In this document: piece after piece, positions 33,948-46,100 of the stretch
How the letters are laid out: each line of letters starts with the position of its first letter
Position numbering within the stretch: the stretch's first letter is position 1
Assembly: GCA_965153355.1 (NCBI GenBank)
Contig: OZ231127.1
Location: 18,662,001-18,726,000, forward strand
Direction: 5' to 3'
Source: Flaccisagitta enflata
Lineage: Eukaryota > Chaetognatha > Sagittoidea > Aphragmophora
Length of the DNA stretch: 64,000 nucleotides
Position numbers and translations under genes: made by a program
The notes under the pieces: generated by a model
Seen by the model: the letters and a program-made list of their open reading frames with translations, nothing else
What the model was told of the DNA's origin: nothing
The model's database searches: none

Positions 33948-35113
33948 ACAAGGCCAGATACACGGCTAACCCAGTTACGTGCGGATGAGCAGAGGCTGTT
34001 TTTGAGGTCACTTGAGCATTTGGGCAGGAGCATCGAGGCCATAGATTGCAACAGGCCGCCAAAGGGCAATATGTGGTCAGCGATACCCATTGCCCTGGGT
34101 AATTGTGAGTTAGAGTGAGAGGAAGCAGGGCAGCGGCTCCTAAGTCTTGTAGAACACAGGGGGACTTTTGTTCGTCTGTCCGTCCATCCCCACCAGGCCC
34201 TCTCAGGCCTGAAATCTGTCGTTTCAGGCCTGAAATCTGCCTTCTCAGGCCTGAAATCTGCCCTCTCAGGCTTGAAATCTGCCACCTCAGGCCTGAAATC
34301 TGTCCTCTCAGGCCTTACATCTGCCCTCACAGATTGAAGTCCTGTAGAACACAGGGGACTTTCGTTCGTCTGTCTGTCCATCTGTCCATCCCCCCAGGCC
34401 CTCTTAGGCCTGAAATCTGCCCACTCAGACCTGGAAGCTACCCTCTTAGGCCTGAAATTGGACAAACGAAAGTCCCCCTGTGTTCTACAGGACTTCGGAG
34501 CCTTGGGGGCCGCTGCCCAAAAACAGCGATACCCACTGCCCTGGGTAATTGTGAGTTAGAGTGAGAGGAAGCAGGGCAGCGGCTCCTAAGTCTTGTAGAA
34601 CACAGGGGGACTTTTGTTCGTCTGTCCGTCCATCCCCACCAGGCCCTCTCAGGCCTGAAATCTGCCTTTTCAGTTGAAGTCCTGTAGAACACAGGGGACT
34701 TTGTTCGTCTGTCTGTCCCTCTCAGGCTTGAAATCTGCCACCTCAGGCCTGAAATCTGTCCTCTCAGGCCTTACATCTGCCCTCACAGATTGAAGTCCTG
34801 TAGAACACAGGGGACTTTCGTTCGTCTGTCTGTCCATCTGTCCATCCCCCCAGGCCCTCTCAGGCCTGAAATCTGCCCACTCAGACCTGGAAGCTACCCT
34901 CTTAGGCCTGAAATTGGACAAACGAAAGTCCCCCTGTGTTCTACAGGACTTCGGAGCCTTGGGGGCCGCTGCCCAAAAACATTACCAAAAACAAGCAACC
35001 GATCGACCGACTGACCGAACGAGTTCACTGCGCCATTCCAAATTCCCAAAGGATCCTCTCTTTCACTGCCCATCCGCACATGACTTGGGTAGCCGTGTAT
35101 CTAGCCTTGTTTT
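33948..35113. mobile_element. Composite bounded by two head-to-head F1 starts, with a tandemly duplicated F2 module
   Basis: The left boundary is CAAGGCCAGATACACGGC; the right is its inverted form GCCGTGTATCTAGCCTTG. Inside, AACAGGCCGCCAAAGGGCAA (34066) opens an F2 unit. A roughly 450-bp segment with GTCTTGTAGAACACAGGGGG and 21-bp CTCAGGCCTGAAATCTGCC units appears twice in tandem (about 34100-34546 and 34547-34990). Each half ends with TGTTCTACAGGACTTCGGAG and GGCCGCTGCCCAAAAA. Confidence 0.78.
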
Positions 35114-35180
35114 AAATTCCAACAAACAAAAAATTATTATTTTCTTAGCGCATTTTACTCTTGCTGAGTACTTTTAGTTA

Positions 35181-35455
35181 GTTGGTCAGTCTGTCGGTTG
35201 GTGACACGCGTTTTTCGCATTTCCGCTCCAGGCCAAATGCTTGGTTACTTTTTTTTATCACTGCCCCTGCCCACCCCCACACGACTTTGGTAGCCATGTA
35301 TCCGACCTTTTTTTTCAGTCGCGGACACGCGACTACATTTTGCTGTGTCGGTCGGTAGGCAGTAGGTCGGTCTATCCGTCACATTTCTGAATTGTGAGTG
35401 GTTTTGCACAACTGCCCCTGCCCAACTGTCCGCTACTGTCTTGCCTCATTGTCAA
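35181..35455 (-). mobile_element. Two adjacent degraded F1 copies
   Basis: First: GTTGGTGACACGC...CCCCTGCCCACCCCCACACG...GTATCCGACC to 35310. Second starts GTCGCGGACACGCGACTACA at about 35318, has GTCGGTCGG units and loses its CAAGGCC end. Confidence 0.65.
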
Positions 35456-35565
35456 CATTTTGGACAATGAGGTATACTCTTAATTAGATGAGTGAATGAA
35501 ATTACATGAATGAATTTTACAAAACCATCGAACAAATCAATGCATGACTGTAAATATGATTTAAT

Positions 35566-35640
35566 AAATGAATGAATAAATGAATGAATGAATGAATGAA
35601 TGAATGAATGAATGAATGAATGAATGAATGAATGAATGAT
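35566..35640. repeat. (AATG)n tetranucleotide repeat
   Basis: About 75 bp of TGAA units, with degenerate TGAATAAA-type sequence continuing to about 35870. Confidence 0.95.
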
Positions 35641-36289
35641 CAAAAGAACGACTTATATGATGACAAATATATAGGAACTGGGAACATGTAATCATGTAAT
35701 AAATGATGCGGTTTTCATGGCTAGAAAAAAAAAATTATGACATGACGAAGGATACAATTGAAAAATGAATTCATAGGTAAACAAATTGAAAAATAAATGA
35801 ATAAGTAAATAAATAAGTGAATGAATAAATGAATAAACAAATAAATGAAATATGAATGAATGATACAAATGATACGTCATTGCTCTGGAACAAATAAAAC
35901 AAATATCAAAGCTTGACTTGGTTTGGATGAAAAAAACCTGCAAATTTGCATGTTTAAATGCTTTTCATGATTAAATGAGTGAATGAATCTAGAAGAAGAG
36001 ACAAATAATACTCTTATGCCATTTCACAATGATAGGGTAGCAAAAATTAACGGAATGATGATACATTGTGAATAAAACTCATGAATTTCTCCTAATAATT
36101 CATTTTTCTATATTCAATAAGTTTTTTTCCAATAAATAGCTAAAAAATCAATATTTTGCATTGATTTTTTTTGCAATGTGCTCAGTATACAATGCCTAAT
36201 GCTAACCAAAAGTTGATAAGCTTAAAATTAGTAATCTATTTTTTGACCTATATGACTGGGACCTGCATGTCTGATCTTGCTCCGTGTCA
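35641..36289. other. Unassigned AT-rich sequence
   Basis: No gene or structured repeat recognised beyond the degenerate AATG units. Confidence 0.3.
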
Positions 36290-36387
36290 TATATCTCAAT
36301 TTTTTTATAAATCAAATAAAATTAAGATACAAAAAATCTATCCTCCATTCCTCCAGTCTAGGTCGACTTTGCTCCCATCGTACTGTA
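36290..36387 (-). mobile_element. End fragment of the mariner-like MITE family
   Basis: Reverse-strand terminus: AAATCTATCCTCCATTCCTC, TCTAGGTCGACTTTGCTCCC and CATCGTACTGTA. It shows uninterrupted sequence at the point where 31702 is inserted in another copy. Confidence 0.75.
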
Positions 36388-36502
36388 TGACGAAGGAGAT
36401 TGGAATCAAACGCAAAAAGGGGGGGCTGGATTTGGAGAAGGTGAAGGGGTGATGGTGGGGGAAGGAGGAAGAGGTTGGTAGTGCAGTGGTTGGGTAGGTG
36501 AC

Positions 36503-36931
36503 GCCGACAAGCCCTGGTAAGAAAGTAAGAGTTATCGGATCTCTCTCGAGCATCGTTGAGAATGGCATCGCCGGCGCCAATATCGGGGATTTGCGGCGCC
36601 TCATCGGCAGAGGAAACCACTTCCACGCTTCTGATTGGCCAATAGGAGAAAGCGAAGTTAAGGACGAGATTCTGACTGGATGCTTGGGCTTAATGGTGTT
36701 GACTCGCGCCTGTGAATAACCAATAAAAGGGACGATAATATAAGACATGAAAATGAAATATTAATGGAGCGATGCCGGATGATGATGTGGTCTCGCTCTC
36801 TGTCTTCGTCTCTCTGTCTCTCTTTAACTCTCTGGGCCATGGGTCTGTCACCCTCTTTTCCTTTGAAGAGAAGAGGACAAAAGGGATGGAAGCAATACCA
36901 CCCACTGCATTGGAGGTATCGACGGGTTGGC
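36503..36931 (-). CDS. Candidate minus-strand coding segments (two exons)
   Basis: Minus-strand segment 36825-36931 follows a TTTTTTGCAAG acceptor and reads GQPVDTSNAVGGIASIPFVL then FSSKEKRVTDPWPREL. Segment 36503-36630 follows CAATCAG and reads SVEVVSSADEAPQIPDIGAG then DAILNDARERSDNSYFLTR. Both have codon periodicity typical of coding DNA in this window, but the plus strand is also open (36498-36719), so strand and splicing are uncertain. No family recognised. Confidence 0.27.
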
Positions 36932-37172
36932 CTTGCAAAAAAGGTAATAGGCTGATGTGCTTGAAGCTGTTGTCATGCTTAAAGTTGGCGCTGAAGTGCC
37001 AAAGCTATATTCTCCCATACACTTCTGGCGATGGGCGTGTCAATTGACTCATGGTGAAATGGAATCGTTACCTTTTTAAAAGAAAGTGTTGAGAGCCTGA
37101 TCAGAAGTGGAGGGATCCGCGTCATGACTCATGAGCTAGCTAGATAGCTAAAGCTAAAACATGTTGAACGAC

Positions 37173-37295
37173 GGACAAATTTATAGCTGTAGTAACGAAA
37201 TTGCGTGACGAAGAATATGTTCTAAATATTCCGCGACAAATGTATAGCTTTATTGACGAAATTGCGTGACGAAGAATATATTCTGAATATTCCGC
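37173..37295 (+). repeat. 62-bp tandem dimer
   Basis: Two copies of a unit with GACAAATTTATAGCT-type start, GACGAAATTGCGTGACGAAG and a TCTRAATATTCCG end. Confidence 0.88.
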
Positions 37296-37330
37296 GTTCC
37301 TCACCCAAAAAATGAGGATGTAAAAACGGA

Positions 37331-37462
37331 CCGTCACACTTTACATTTTTTGGGTTTTTGCGGTATTTGGCCTCATTGCTCCTGCCCAAGTGATCAAGTG
37401 ACCTCAAATATGGCCCCTGCCCGCCCGGACACGACTTGGGTAGCCGCGTATCCGGCCTTGTT
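37331..37462 (-). mobile_element. F1 element fragment lacking the hairpin end
   Basis: GTCACACTTTACATTTTTTG, CGGTATTTGGCCTCATTGCT, CCCCTGCCCGCCCGGACACG and CGTATCCGGCCTTG. The (CCGT)n and terminal hairpin are gone. Confidence 0.75.
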
Positions 37463-38863
<1,401 letters not shown>

Positions 38864-39399
38864 AATAGTCGCAAAAGCGTTAGATGGTCAGTGGTACCCG
38901 TGCCCTGCTTTAGTAGATTGTGATTGAAGTTGAGGGGGGAGCAGGGCAGCGGCCCGAAGGGGTAGATGACCTATGCTTTCACACATAAGGGGAATTTTCT
39001 CCTCCTCCTCCTCTTCCTTCTCCTCCTCCTCCGCACCCCCCTCCCCCCAGCCTCCAGGCCCACATCTCAGCCTGGAGGCCTGTATCCCAGCCTGGAGGCC
39101 CAAATCCCATTCTTGAGGCCCAAATCCCTAGAGAGTGGAATCTGGGTCTTGGGGTTGGGATTTGGGCCTTAAGGGTGGCATTTGGGCCTCAATGGTAGGA
39201 TTTGGGCCTCAAGATTGGGATCTGGGCCTCCAGGCTGGGATATGGGCCTCCAGGCTGAGATATAGGCCTGGAGGCTGGGGGGGGGGTATGAAGGAGGAGA
39301 AGAAGGAGGAGAAGGAGGAGGAGGTTGAGGAGGAGGAGAAAATTCCCCATATGTGTGAAAGCATAGGTCATCAACCCCTTTGGGGCTGCTGCCCAAAAA
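38864..39399. mobile_element. F3 element, complete copy
   Basis: Opens AATAGTCGCAAAAGCGTTAG, GTACCCGTGCCCTGC, then AGCAGGGCAGCGGCCCGAAG and TGACCTATGCTTTCACACAT. (CTC)n-rich sequence is followed by 20-bp GAGGCCCAAATCCCA-type units in one orientation, then the reverse orientation. It closes GTGTGAAAGCATAGGTCATC and GGGGCTGCTGCCCAAAA. Confidence 0.85.
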
Positions 39400-39516
39400 G
39401 TATTTCAAGTTAATGACACTCCGAACGACCAATGGACGGACCAACCGACCAAATAGGGGAAGCATTACAAAGTTTACAATGAGACGATCATTCTGTGTTT
39501 AAAAACTCTCAAAATT

Positions 39517-40077
39517 AATAGTCGCAAAAGCGTTGGATGGTCAGCGGTACCAATACCCTGCCTGAGTAGGTTGTATTTGAAGTTGAAGGGGAAGCAGGGC
39601 AGCGGCCCCAAAGGGGTCGATGACCCATACTTTCACACAGGGGAAATTTCTCCTCCTTCTCCTCCTCTGCCTCCGTCCCTCCCCCCTCAAATCCCAGTCT
39701 CAAGGCCCAAATTCCAGTCTTGAGGCCCAAATCTCAGTCTCTAGGCCCAAATCCCAGCCTTAAGGCCCAAATCCTAGCCTCAAGGCCTAAATCCTACCCT
39801 GGAGGCCGAGATCCCGGCCTTGAGGTCCAAATCTTAGTCTTGAGGTTGGGATCTGGTCCTCTTGGCTGGGATTTGGGATCTAGGCCTCCAGGCTAGGATT
39901 TGGGCCTTGAGGCTAGGATTTGAGCCTCAAGGCTGGGATTTGGGCCTTGAGACTGAGATTTGGGCCTCAAGACTGGTATTTGTGCCTCGAGACTGGGATT
40001 TGAGGGGGGGTGAAGAGGAGAAATATCCCCTGTGTGAAAGCATAGGTCATCGACCCCTTCGGAGCCGCTGCCCAAAA
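39517..40077. mobile_element. F3 element, second complete copy
   Basis: Same layout as 38864-39399: AATAGTCGCAAAAGCGTTGG start, converging 20-bp arrays (about 39680-39850 and 39850-40000) and a GGAGCCGCTGCCCAAAA end. Confidence 0.85.
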
Positions 40078-40514
40078 CCGACGCTATTTTTCATCAGAGT
40101 AAAGAAAGAATGACCGTGTTATGATCCAATGTAGCTTGTTTAACAACATTTCAATGAATATGAGTATTACACGCTAGTCTATCTATTCACAGGAGGAGCA
40201 TAGTTTAAGGAGCTAAATTCCATATCTTCCGCATTTCAGTTGAGATTATATTTTCTTTTGTTCCGTTTCATCTTTTTTTGGCTTGGAGAAGTGAGAATTC
40301 CGCAAGCAAGCAACTCTTAGAGATGAGCGAATTTCGTCGGATTACAAGAAGGTAATTATCCTAAGCAGGTCAATAACCGGGACCATGCTGCCGGAAAAGT
40401 TGCTGGCAGTCTGGTGCCAAAAAAAGCTCTCCAATACCAAACATCAAAAAAATGATTGATGTAAAATATTATGTTTTTTCTTTTATTTCTTTTTTTTCCA
40501 CGGTTCATGAATTA

Positions 40515-41098
40515 ACACCCCTGACATAATTAGGCGAACTGGGAACATATGCCCTAGAGGGTGAAATATTGGCCCAAGCTCTGCAAGATTTGACATAGAG
40601 ATAGCTAAAATGTCATATTTTAACATAGTAGAGCAACATATGGGGATTATTCACTGGTAGAAGGATGAGAAGGTGATAAGTCAGAAATGGCAAATCAGAT
40701 TATGACGGATTTTCCCAGAAATATTTTTACAAAAAGATGGCACAACCCTACAGCTGTTTTTCGCGGCCTATACTCTAGTTTTTTGGCCTTTGATGGCTAA
40801 AAACTCATTCTGTAGATAAAACTAAGAGAGGAGGTCAAAGAAATGGGCAGGGGCAGACCTTGAGGCTAAAAAAATTTGCAATAAGAAACTTGGTAATAAT
40901 GGACAAAGTGGAACTGTCTTTTATCAGAGAATGCCTATAAAATAGGATTCCAACTTATTCTTTTTTGGTAATTTTGGCTGAACTTGGACGGAATTTACCT
41001 TAGTCCATATGTACATATCCCAAAGTACCATTTAAATCACTTTGTCAGGCTCTAATACATGAAATTCAACCCCAGTTCGCCTAATTTTGTCAGGGTGT
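40515..41098. mobile_element. TA-flanked MITE, second copy, 584 bp
   Basis: ACACCCCTGACATAATTAGG and the inverted CCTAATTTTGTCAGGGTGT, flanked by TA (40513-40514, 41099-41100). The interior aligns in inverted orientation with 4836-5468 (GATTTGACATAGAGATAGCT matches the reverse of AGCTATCTCTGTGTCAAATT). Confidence 0.85.
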
Positions 41099-41326
41099 TA
41101 TGGTGGATTATCATGGATATGGTTATTAAGGCGGGGCCTTTTTGTTCAATGGCAAAAGTACTTGACCCTAGGTGCTGAATATTCATGAGTGCAAGCATTT
41201 CATCTTTTATCGATTAAGGGTCTTCAAAATTACCAAAGCGTAGTCTCAGGCCCAACAATTGCTTTGTCCGAGCCTTGGAATATGGTCAAGAGTTCTTGAT
41301 AATATGAGTTTTAGACTCTCCGATGT

Positions 41327-41332
<6 letters not shown>

Positions 41333-41364
<32 letters not shown>
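41333..41364. repeat. (AATC)n repeat
   Basis: Eight perfect tetranucleotides. Confidence 0.95.
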
Positions 41365-41422
41365 GTAGATCCTTAATCCAGATCCAGTGATTACCGTTTG
41401 GTGAGTTGCTTGTTGGCCAATG

Positions 41423-41493
41423 TCAATGATCGCATTTAATAAGCTGGTTTTCATCATTATCATTCTTACCATGCACTACGTCATGACTTATAA

Positions 41494-41564
<71 letters not shown>

Positions 41565-41725
41565 TTCGATTTGCATGTTGTTCGTCTTCGTCGTCGTAAA
41601 GGCTCGGGTTCGTCTTTATTCAAACGTCGTCTCGGCTGAAAGCGTAACTCCATGATTTTTATGATAATCGACTCAATGTTGCGATAAATTGTCTCTTGGT
41701 CTATCTTCTCTCCTCTCCTTTCCAC
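41423..41725. repeat. (TCG)n tract in an open minus-strand frame
   Basis: A perfect (TCG)n at 41493-41563. The minus strand is open across it (IESIIIKIMELRFQP, basic segment, then poly-Thr). The non-repetitive flanks have weak coding character; I treat it as a microsatellite, with a coding exon possible but unproven. Confidence 0.6.
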
Positions 41726-41817
41726 GCTACGCTGCCTCCTTCTTCATCGCAACTCCCTCTTCTTCACGCTGTCTCTCTTGTCTCGGTGTGTCTATTAGTC
41801 TGACTGTTTGTCTGTCC

Positions 41818-41845
41818 ACTCTCTCTCTCTCTCTTCTCTTTCTCT

Positions 41846-41907
<62 letters not shown>
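41818..41907. repeat. (CT)n microsatellite
   Basis: CT tract with a few CTTT interruptions, directly abutting an F1 element end. Confidence 0.96.
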
Positions 41908-41912
<5 letters not shown>

Positions 41913-42080
41913 TTGTTGCGGACACGCAACTCTATAAGAGGCTTTGTCCGTCCGTCGGTCCGTCGGTCCGTCGGTCCGTCGGTCGGTCCGTCATGGTGAT
42001 CGAGTTGGAAAGTGTGAAAATGCGCATTTCCGCCCCTGCCCACCCGTCCGCAACTGGTATTGGCCGTGTATCCGGCCTTG
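41913..42080 (-). mobile_element. F1 element
   Basis: Reverse-strand copy with hairpin GTTGC-GGACAC-GCAAC, CTCTATAAGAGGCTTTGTCC, (CCGTCGGT)n, CCCCTGCCCACCCGTCCGCA and GTGTATCCGGCCTTG. The stem carries the compensated T:A/A:T pair. Confidence 0.87.
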
Positions 42081-42489
42081 TTTTGCTATAAATCCGCCGA
42101 ATTAGCCATCGCAAATTCAGGAAGAAATGAAATGAGAATCAATGTGATGCAACATCATTTACCTCAAACTAAACTAATCGCTGATTACTATAAGCCATAC
42201 ATTATAAGGTCTGCAGGAACATTACATGCTATAGTCTAAATCTCAAATTAAATCCTCAGTTGTGATTGACTAGGTATCAATCACTCTGTTTTGTCTTGTC
42301 CAATTCTCACTGCTTTGGCTCTTGTTTATGATGTAGCGCGTGACCGCCTAAAATAAAGAGTCAGGCCCCACCCCGACAAAATTCGGTATATATTGTGCTC
42401 TTGTTCAGAAACTACCACCTGTTCCTTAGCAACCAACACTCTCTCTGCTTTTATCCAAAACAACCCTTATCATTCTTTGATCCCATACT
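42081..42489. other. Unassigned sequence
   Basis: No gene, RNA or repeat recognised. Confidence 0.3.
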
Positions 42490-43066
42490 CGCCCCTTAAG
42501 ATAATCGTCATGTCTCACCCTTGCCACCCTCTCAGCGTTGCCCCTAAAAAAACCCCTCATGGCCCACGCTCCCATCCTCGTCACCCTCGCAGTGCCGCCC
42601 TTTAAAGAAACTTTATTGCCCCTCCCCCCCTGCCACCCTCGCAGTGTCGCCCCTTAGAATAACCCTCTTGTCTCAGCGTTGTAACATTCACAGTGCTGCT
42701 CTTTAAAACAACCCTTATGTCCCATCCTTGCAACCCTCGCAATGCCGCCCCTTAAGGCAACCCTTATGTCCCGCCCTTGCAACCCTCGCAATGCCGCCCC
42801 TAATTAATACAACCCTTATTTCCCATCCTTGCAACCCTCGCAATGCCGCCCTTTAATTAATACAACCCTTATGTCCCATCCTTGCAACCCTCCCAATGTC
42901 ACCCTTTAAGACAACCCTCATGTCCCGCCCTTGCAACCCTCGCAATGCCGCCCCTTAAGGCAACCCTTATGTCCCGCCCTTGCAACCCTCGCGATGTCAC
43001 CCTAAAGGCAACCCTTATGTCCCGCCCTTGCAACCCTTATGTCCCCGCCCTTGCAACCCTCGATGC
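42490..43066 (+). repeat. About 48-bp minisatellite, roughly twelve copies
   Basis: Units read AACCCTTATGTCCCGCCCTT, GCAACCCTCGCAATGCCGCC and CCTTAAGGC. The left copies are more diverged and longer; the right ones are nearly identical, suggesting expansion at the right end. Confidence 0.92.
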
Positions 43067-43357
43067 CTTTTGTGCTTTAGTGCGTGACCATTCAATTAAA
43101 CGGAGGTCGAATCTTGACGAAAACGAGAAGGGAGTTGACTGACCGGCTGAATGGATAGATAGACAGATAGACAGATAAATAGACAAGCAGAGCAGGTCAT
43201 CTAAAAGAGCCGTTAGATATATGCCCGGAATGGTCAAAGGTTTGTTTTAAAAGGTGAAGGAACACCAATGAAAATGTGACTAAGCAAGTAAAAAAAATGG
43301 AAATATTAAAGATAAGGTGTTGAAGATGAGTGATAGTATGATTAAAGAGGGATAAAT

Positions 43358-43650
<293 letters not shown>

Positions 43651-43844
43651 TGGCCGGCGCTCAAAAACATTGAGACTGAGTAGTCAACGGCACCTTGATG
43701 GTCAAGTTAAAAGAGATAAATTGAATCCTCATCAGTCATCAATCAAATTGATGCCCTATTTTGGCTATTTTTATACTGACGCGCAAATCGATCTTGACAG
43801 ACACTTAGTTGTCCAATCAGCTACACGGCAAATACTATTTTTAG

Positions 43845-44026
43845 AATCTCATCCAACACTGCAACCTCTCTGATCCATCTGTCATAAATTGTGGAGATTC
43901 ACTCTTTTTGTCTGATAAATTAGTTATACAAATCGATGACGGAGAAAATATTACCATGGTAAAATTGTTAGGGTGGAGTGGAGGATTAGTTGGTCATCTA
44001 CTTTCGTCGAAGAATCTGAGGAAAAT
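43845..44026 (+). CDS. Three-exon gene, first visible exon (unknown protein)
   Basis: Acceptor CTATTTTTAG (43835-43844) opens a frame reading NLIQHCNLSDPSVINCGDSL, then FLSDKLVIQIDDGENITMVK and LLGWSGGLVGHLLSSKNLRK. An in-frame stop occurs at about 44042, so a donor is needed. GTTTGT at 44027 leaves two bases that combine with the G opening the next exon (44837) to give Met. The intron (44027-44836) contains a complete mariner-like MITE. The downstream part of this exon is also open in another frame, so the donor is uncertain. No family recognised. Confidence 0.45.
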
Positions 44027-44181
44027 GTTTGTAATTTTGATTTAGTTTTGGATGAGAACAAGGATTTGGCTGAAACTAATTATAGGGCTGAGTAAAGTGG
44101 GTGACTCATTTTACCCCAGGTGACCCATTTCCCCCCCCCCCATTAAGTGAAAACAACATGCTCCGAGTTTCTTAAATCATG

Positions 44182-44769
44182 TACAGTACGATGGGAGCAA
44201 TGACGACCTAGACAGGAGGATAGATTTTCGATACCTTAATTTTATTTATATCATAAAATGTTTGAGATCTAGGGTAATTAAAAGTTGCTTTATTGAGTGA
44301 AAATATTTGAACCTCCCAAACTTGAACTTGCGACTTGACTTCATCAAAACTTCATTTTTTAAAATTCTAATCTATCTCAATAGATCAGGTGGAAAATTTT
44401 ATATGGTTTTGAAAAAAAAATCAGCTCAATTGGACTATTTTTACAGGTTTTATGGCCATTTAAAGTTTTGCCCAAAAATTGATTTGCATAACTTTTGATT
44501 ATTAGACATAGCCGTAAAACCTGTAAAAATGCTCCGATTCAGCTGATTTTTTTTTCAAAATTATATAAAATTTTTCGCTCGATGAACCTTGAAAAATGAA
44601 GTCTTGATGAGGTCCAGTCATAAGTTGAGGTTTAAGAGACGCAAATGCATTCACTCAACAGAGCAACCTTTAATTAACCTAGATCTCAAATATTTCTTGA
44701 TATAAATCAAATTAGGATACCTAAAATCTATCCTCCAGTCTAGGTCGTCATTGCTCCCATCGTACTGTA
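44182..44769. mobile_element. Mariner-like MITE, complete, 588 bp
   Basis: TACAGTACGATGGGAGCAAT and the inverted ATTGCTCCCATCGTACTGTA ends. Inverted similarity runs more than 80 bp (GACGACCTAGACAGGAGGAT / ATCCTCCAGTCTAGGTCGTC). TA at each end fits a TA target duplication. It lies within the predicted intron of the gene 43845-45699. Confidence 0.87.
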
Positions 44770-44836
44770 GTTGCCACTAAGCTTACTATCACATTTCTTA
44801 GTCTTAGATTAAATATTCAAATTTCTTCCTTTGCAG

Positions 44837-44933
44837 GAAGCATGCGAGTGATTTTGAGGATTTGATTTTAAAACCTGGAATGATGCTGAAGAACGCGACT
44901 CACTTTACCAAACGGGCCGTGCCATTGAGAGAG
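44837..44933 (+). CDS. Three-exon gene, second exon
   Basis: Bounded by TTCCTTTGCAG (acceptor ending 44836) and GTACGTG (donor at 44934). Reads KHASDFEDLILKPGMMLKNA, then THFTKRAVPLRE. It joins in phase 0 to the next exon: PLRE then VTFGDD. Splice sites and frame agreement make this the best-supported exon of the model. I do not recognise the protein family. Confidence 0.65.
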
Positions 44934-45074
44934 GTACGTGACTCTACGATAAACTAAGTGATATTATCTGACAGACCGACTGTCCAACGGTAACAACCTC
45001 CACGACCACGAGAATCGCATCGACGCAAAGAATATGACTCTAGTCAAATGTAGTGGATACGATATGATGGAGAA

Positions 45075-45207
45075 CAAGGCCGGATACACGGCCAAAACCA
45101 GTCGCGGACGGGTGGGCAGGAGCGAGAATGCGCGTTTTCAACTCGAGCGTGACGGACGGACGGACGGACGGACAAAGCCTCTCATAGAGTCGCTTGTCCG
45201 CGACTAA
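45075..45207 (+). mobile_element. F1 element in the intron between exons 2 and 3
   Basis: CAAGGCCGGATACACGGCC, GTCGCGGACGGGTGGGCAGG, (GACG)n, CTCATAGAGTCGC, hairpin GTCGC-TTGTCC-GCGAC and CTAA. An F3-like end fragment (45225-45288: GTGCGGAAGCATAAGCC, CTCGGGGCCGCCGCCCAAAA) follows immediately. Confidence 0.88.
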
Positions 45208-45321
45208 AAAGAAAGAAATTTCCCTTTTGTGCGGAAGCATAAGCCAGCTTCTTCCGGCTTCCTCGGGGCCGCCGCCCAAAAGCATACCATAAGAAGGTTA
45301 AATACAAAATCGTATCTTCAG

Positions 45322-45699
45322 GTGACTTTTGGAGACGACTCAGCATCTCACTCCTCTTCATCGTTCCCCACCAAATCACCTTCCTCCGTCTCCTCCTCGA
45401 CATCTTCTCCTCCTACCAAGATCTCTATTACGTCTTCACCTCCGATGAAACTTTCGAAAGATGCGAATGGAAGAGACGAAGAGGGAGGAGGAGGAGGAGG
45501 AGGAGGAGGAGGAGGAGGAGGAGGTGGAGGTGGTGGTGGTGGAGGGAACTCAAGACGCGTCAGTTTTGACTTGGAGGCCTTGAACAACGAGCGAACCAGA
45601 TGTTCTCGGGGCATCAGTGTTGGACGATGTCAACGCACGCCAAACGTTTCTCCAAAGTGGATATTGATTTCCACTACTATGGGACTCGCGACTCTATAA
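45322..45699 (+). CDS. Three-exon gene, third exon: Ser/Pro-rich, poly-Gly, ends in an F1 element
   Basis: After acceptor TATCTTCAG the frame reads VTFGDDSASHSSSSFPTKSP, then a Ser/Thr/Pro-rich region and MKLSKDANGRDEE. A run of about 22 Gly follows (from (GGA)n at 45483-45545), then NSRRVSFDLEALNNERTRCS and a unique tail. The stop (TAA, 45697-45699) lies inside a minus-strand F1 copy beginning near 45683, so the last residues (GLATL) come from the repeat. Either the gene was truncated by the insertion or a donor upstream is used. RRVSF is a good basophilic-kinase site. Confidence 0.55.
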   Translation: MTFGDDSASHSSSSFPTKSPSSVSSSTSSPPTKISITSSPPMKLSKDANGRDEEGGGGGGGGGGGGGGGGGGGGGNSRRVSFDLEALNNERTRCSRGISVGRCQRTPNVSPKWILISTTMGLATL

Positions 45700-46100
45700 G
45701 AGGCTTTGTCCATTACGCCGATTGCGTCCCGGGATTTTGCTGAATCGCTCTCATGTGTCGCCTGTAAAATGTGACACTCAAGATTGTATTTCAAACAAGC
45801 CAATGCGCAGCTTTTTAGTTTGATGAGAACCTTTCTTAGGGTCAATTTGAAATTAACAAAGAAAATAAAAGGATTTTCTTAAGAAGATCCTTAACGGGAT
45901 TTTTTCCCATTTATTTCAATGTAAACTTGAAACGGGCCCTAAAAAAGGTTCCCATCAAGCTAGAAAGTTGCGCATTGACTCGTTTGAAATAACATTGTGA
46001 GTGTCACATTATAGAGGGGGCATATAAGAGCGATTCAGTAAAGTCCCGGGACGCAACCGGCGTATTGTCCATCCGTCCGTCCGTCGGTGATGATCGAGTC
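45683..46100 (-). mobile_element. F1 element interrupted by a foldback MITE
   Basis: CTCGCGACTCTATAAGAGGC and TTTGTCC continue, after a 351-bp insertion, as TTGTCCATCCGTCCGTCCGT and GTGATGATCGAGTC. The distal CAAGGCC end is not found. Confidence 0.8.
45714..46064. mobile_element. Foldback element, 351 bp, perfect 8-bp target duplication
   Basis: Ends TACGCCGATTGCGTCCCGGG and CCCGGGACGCAACCGGCGTA are flanked by TTGTCCAT at 45706-45713 and 46065-46072. Palindromic similarity extends to the centre (GATGAGAACCTTTCTTAGG / CCTAAAAAAGGTTCCCATC). An 8-bp duplication fits hAT-like or Merlin-like transposition; no coding capacity. Confidence 0.9.
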
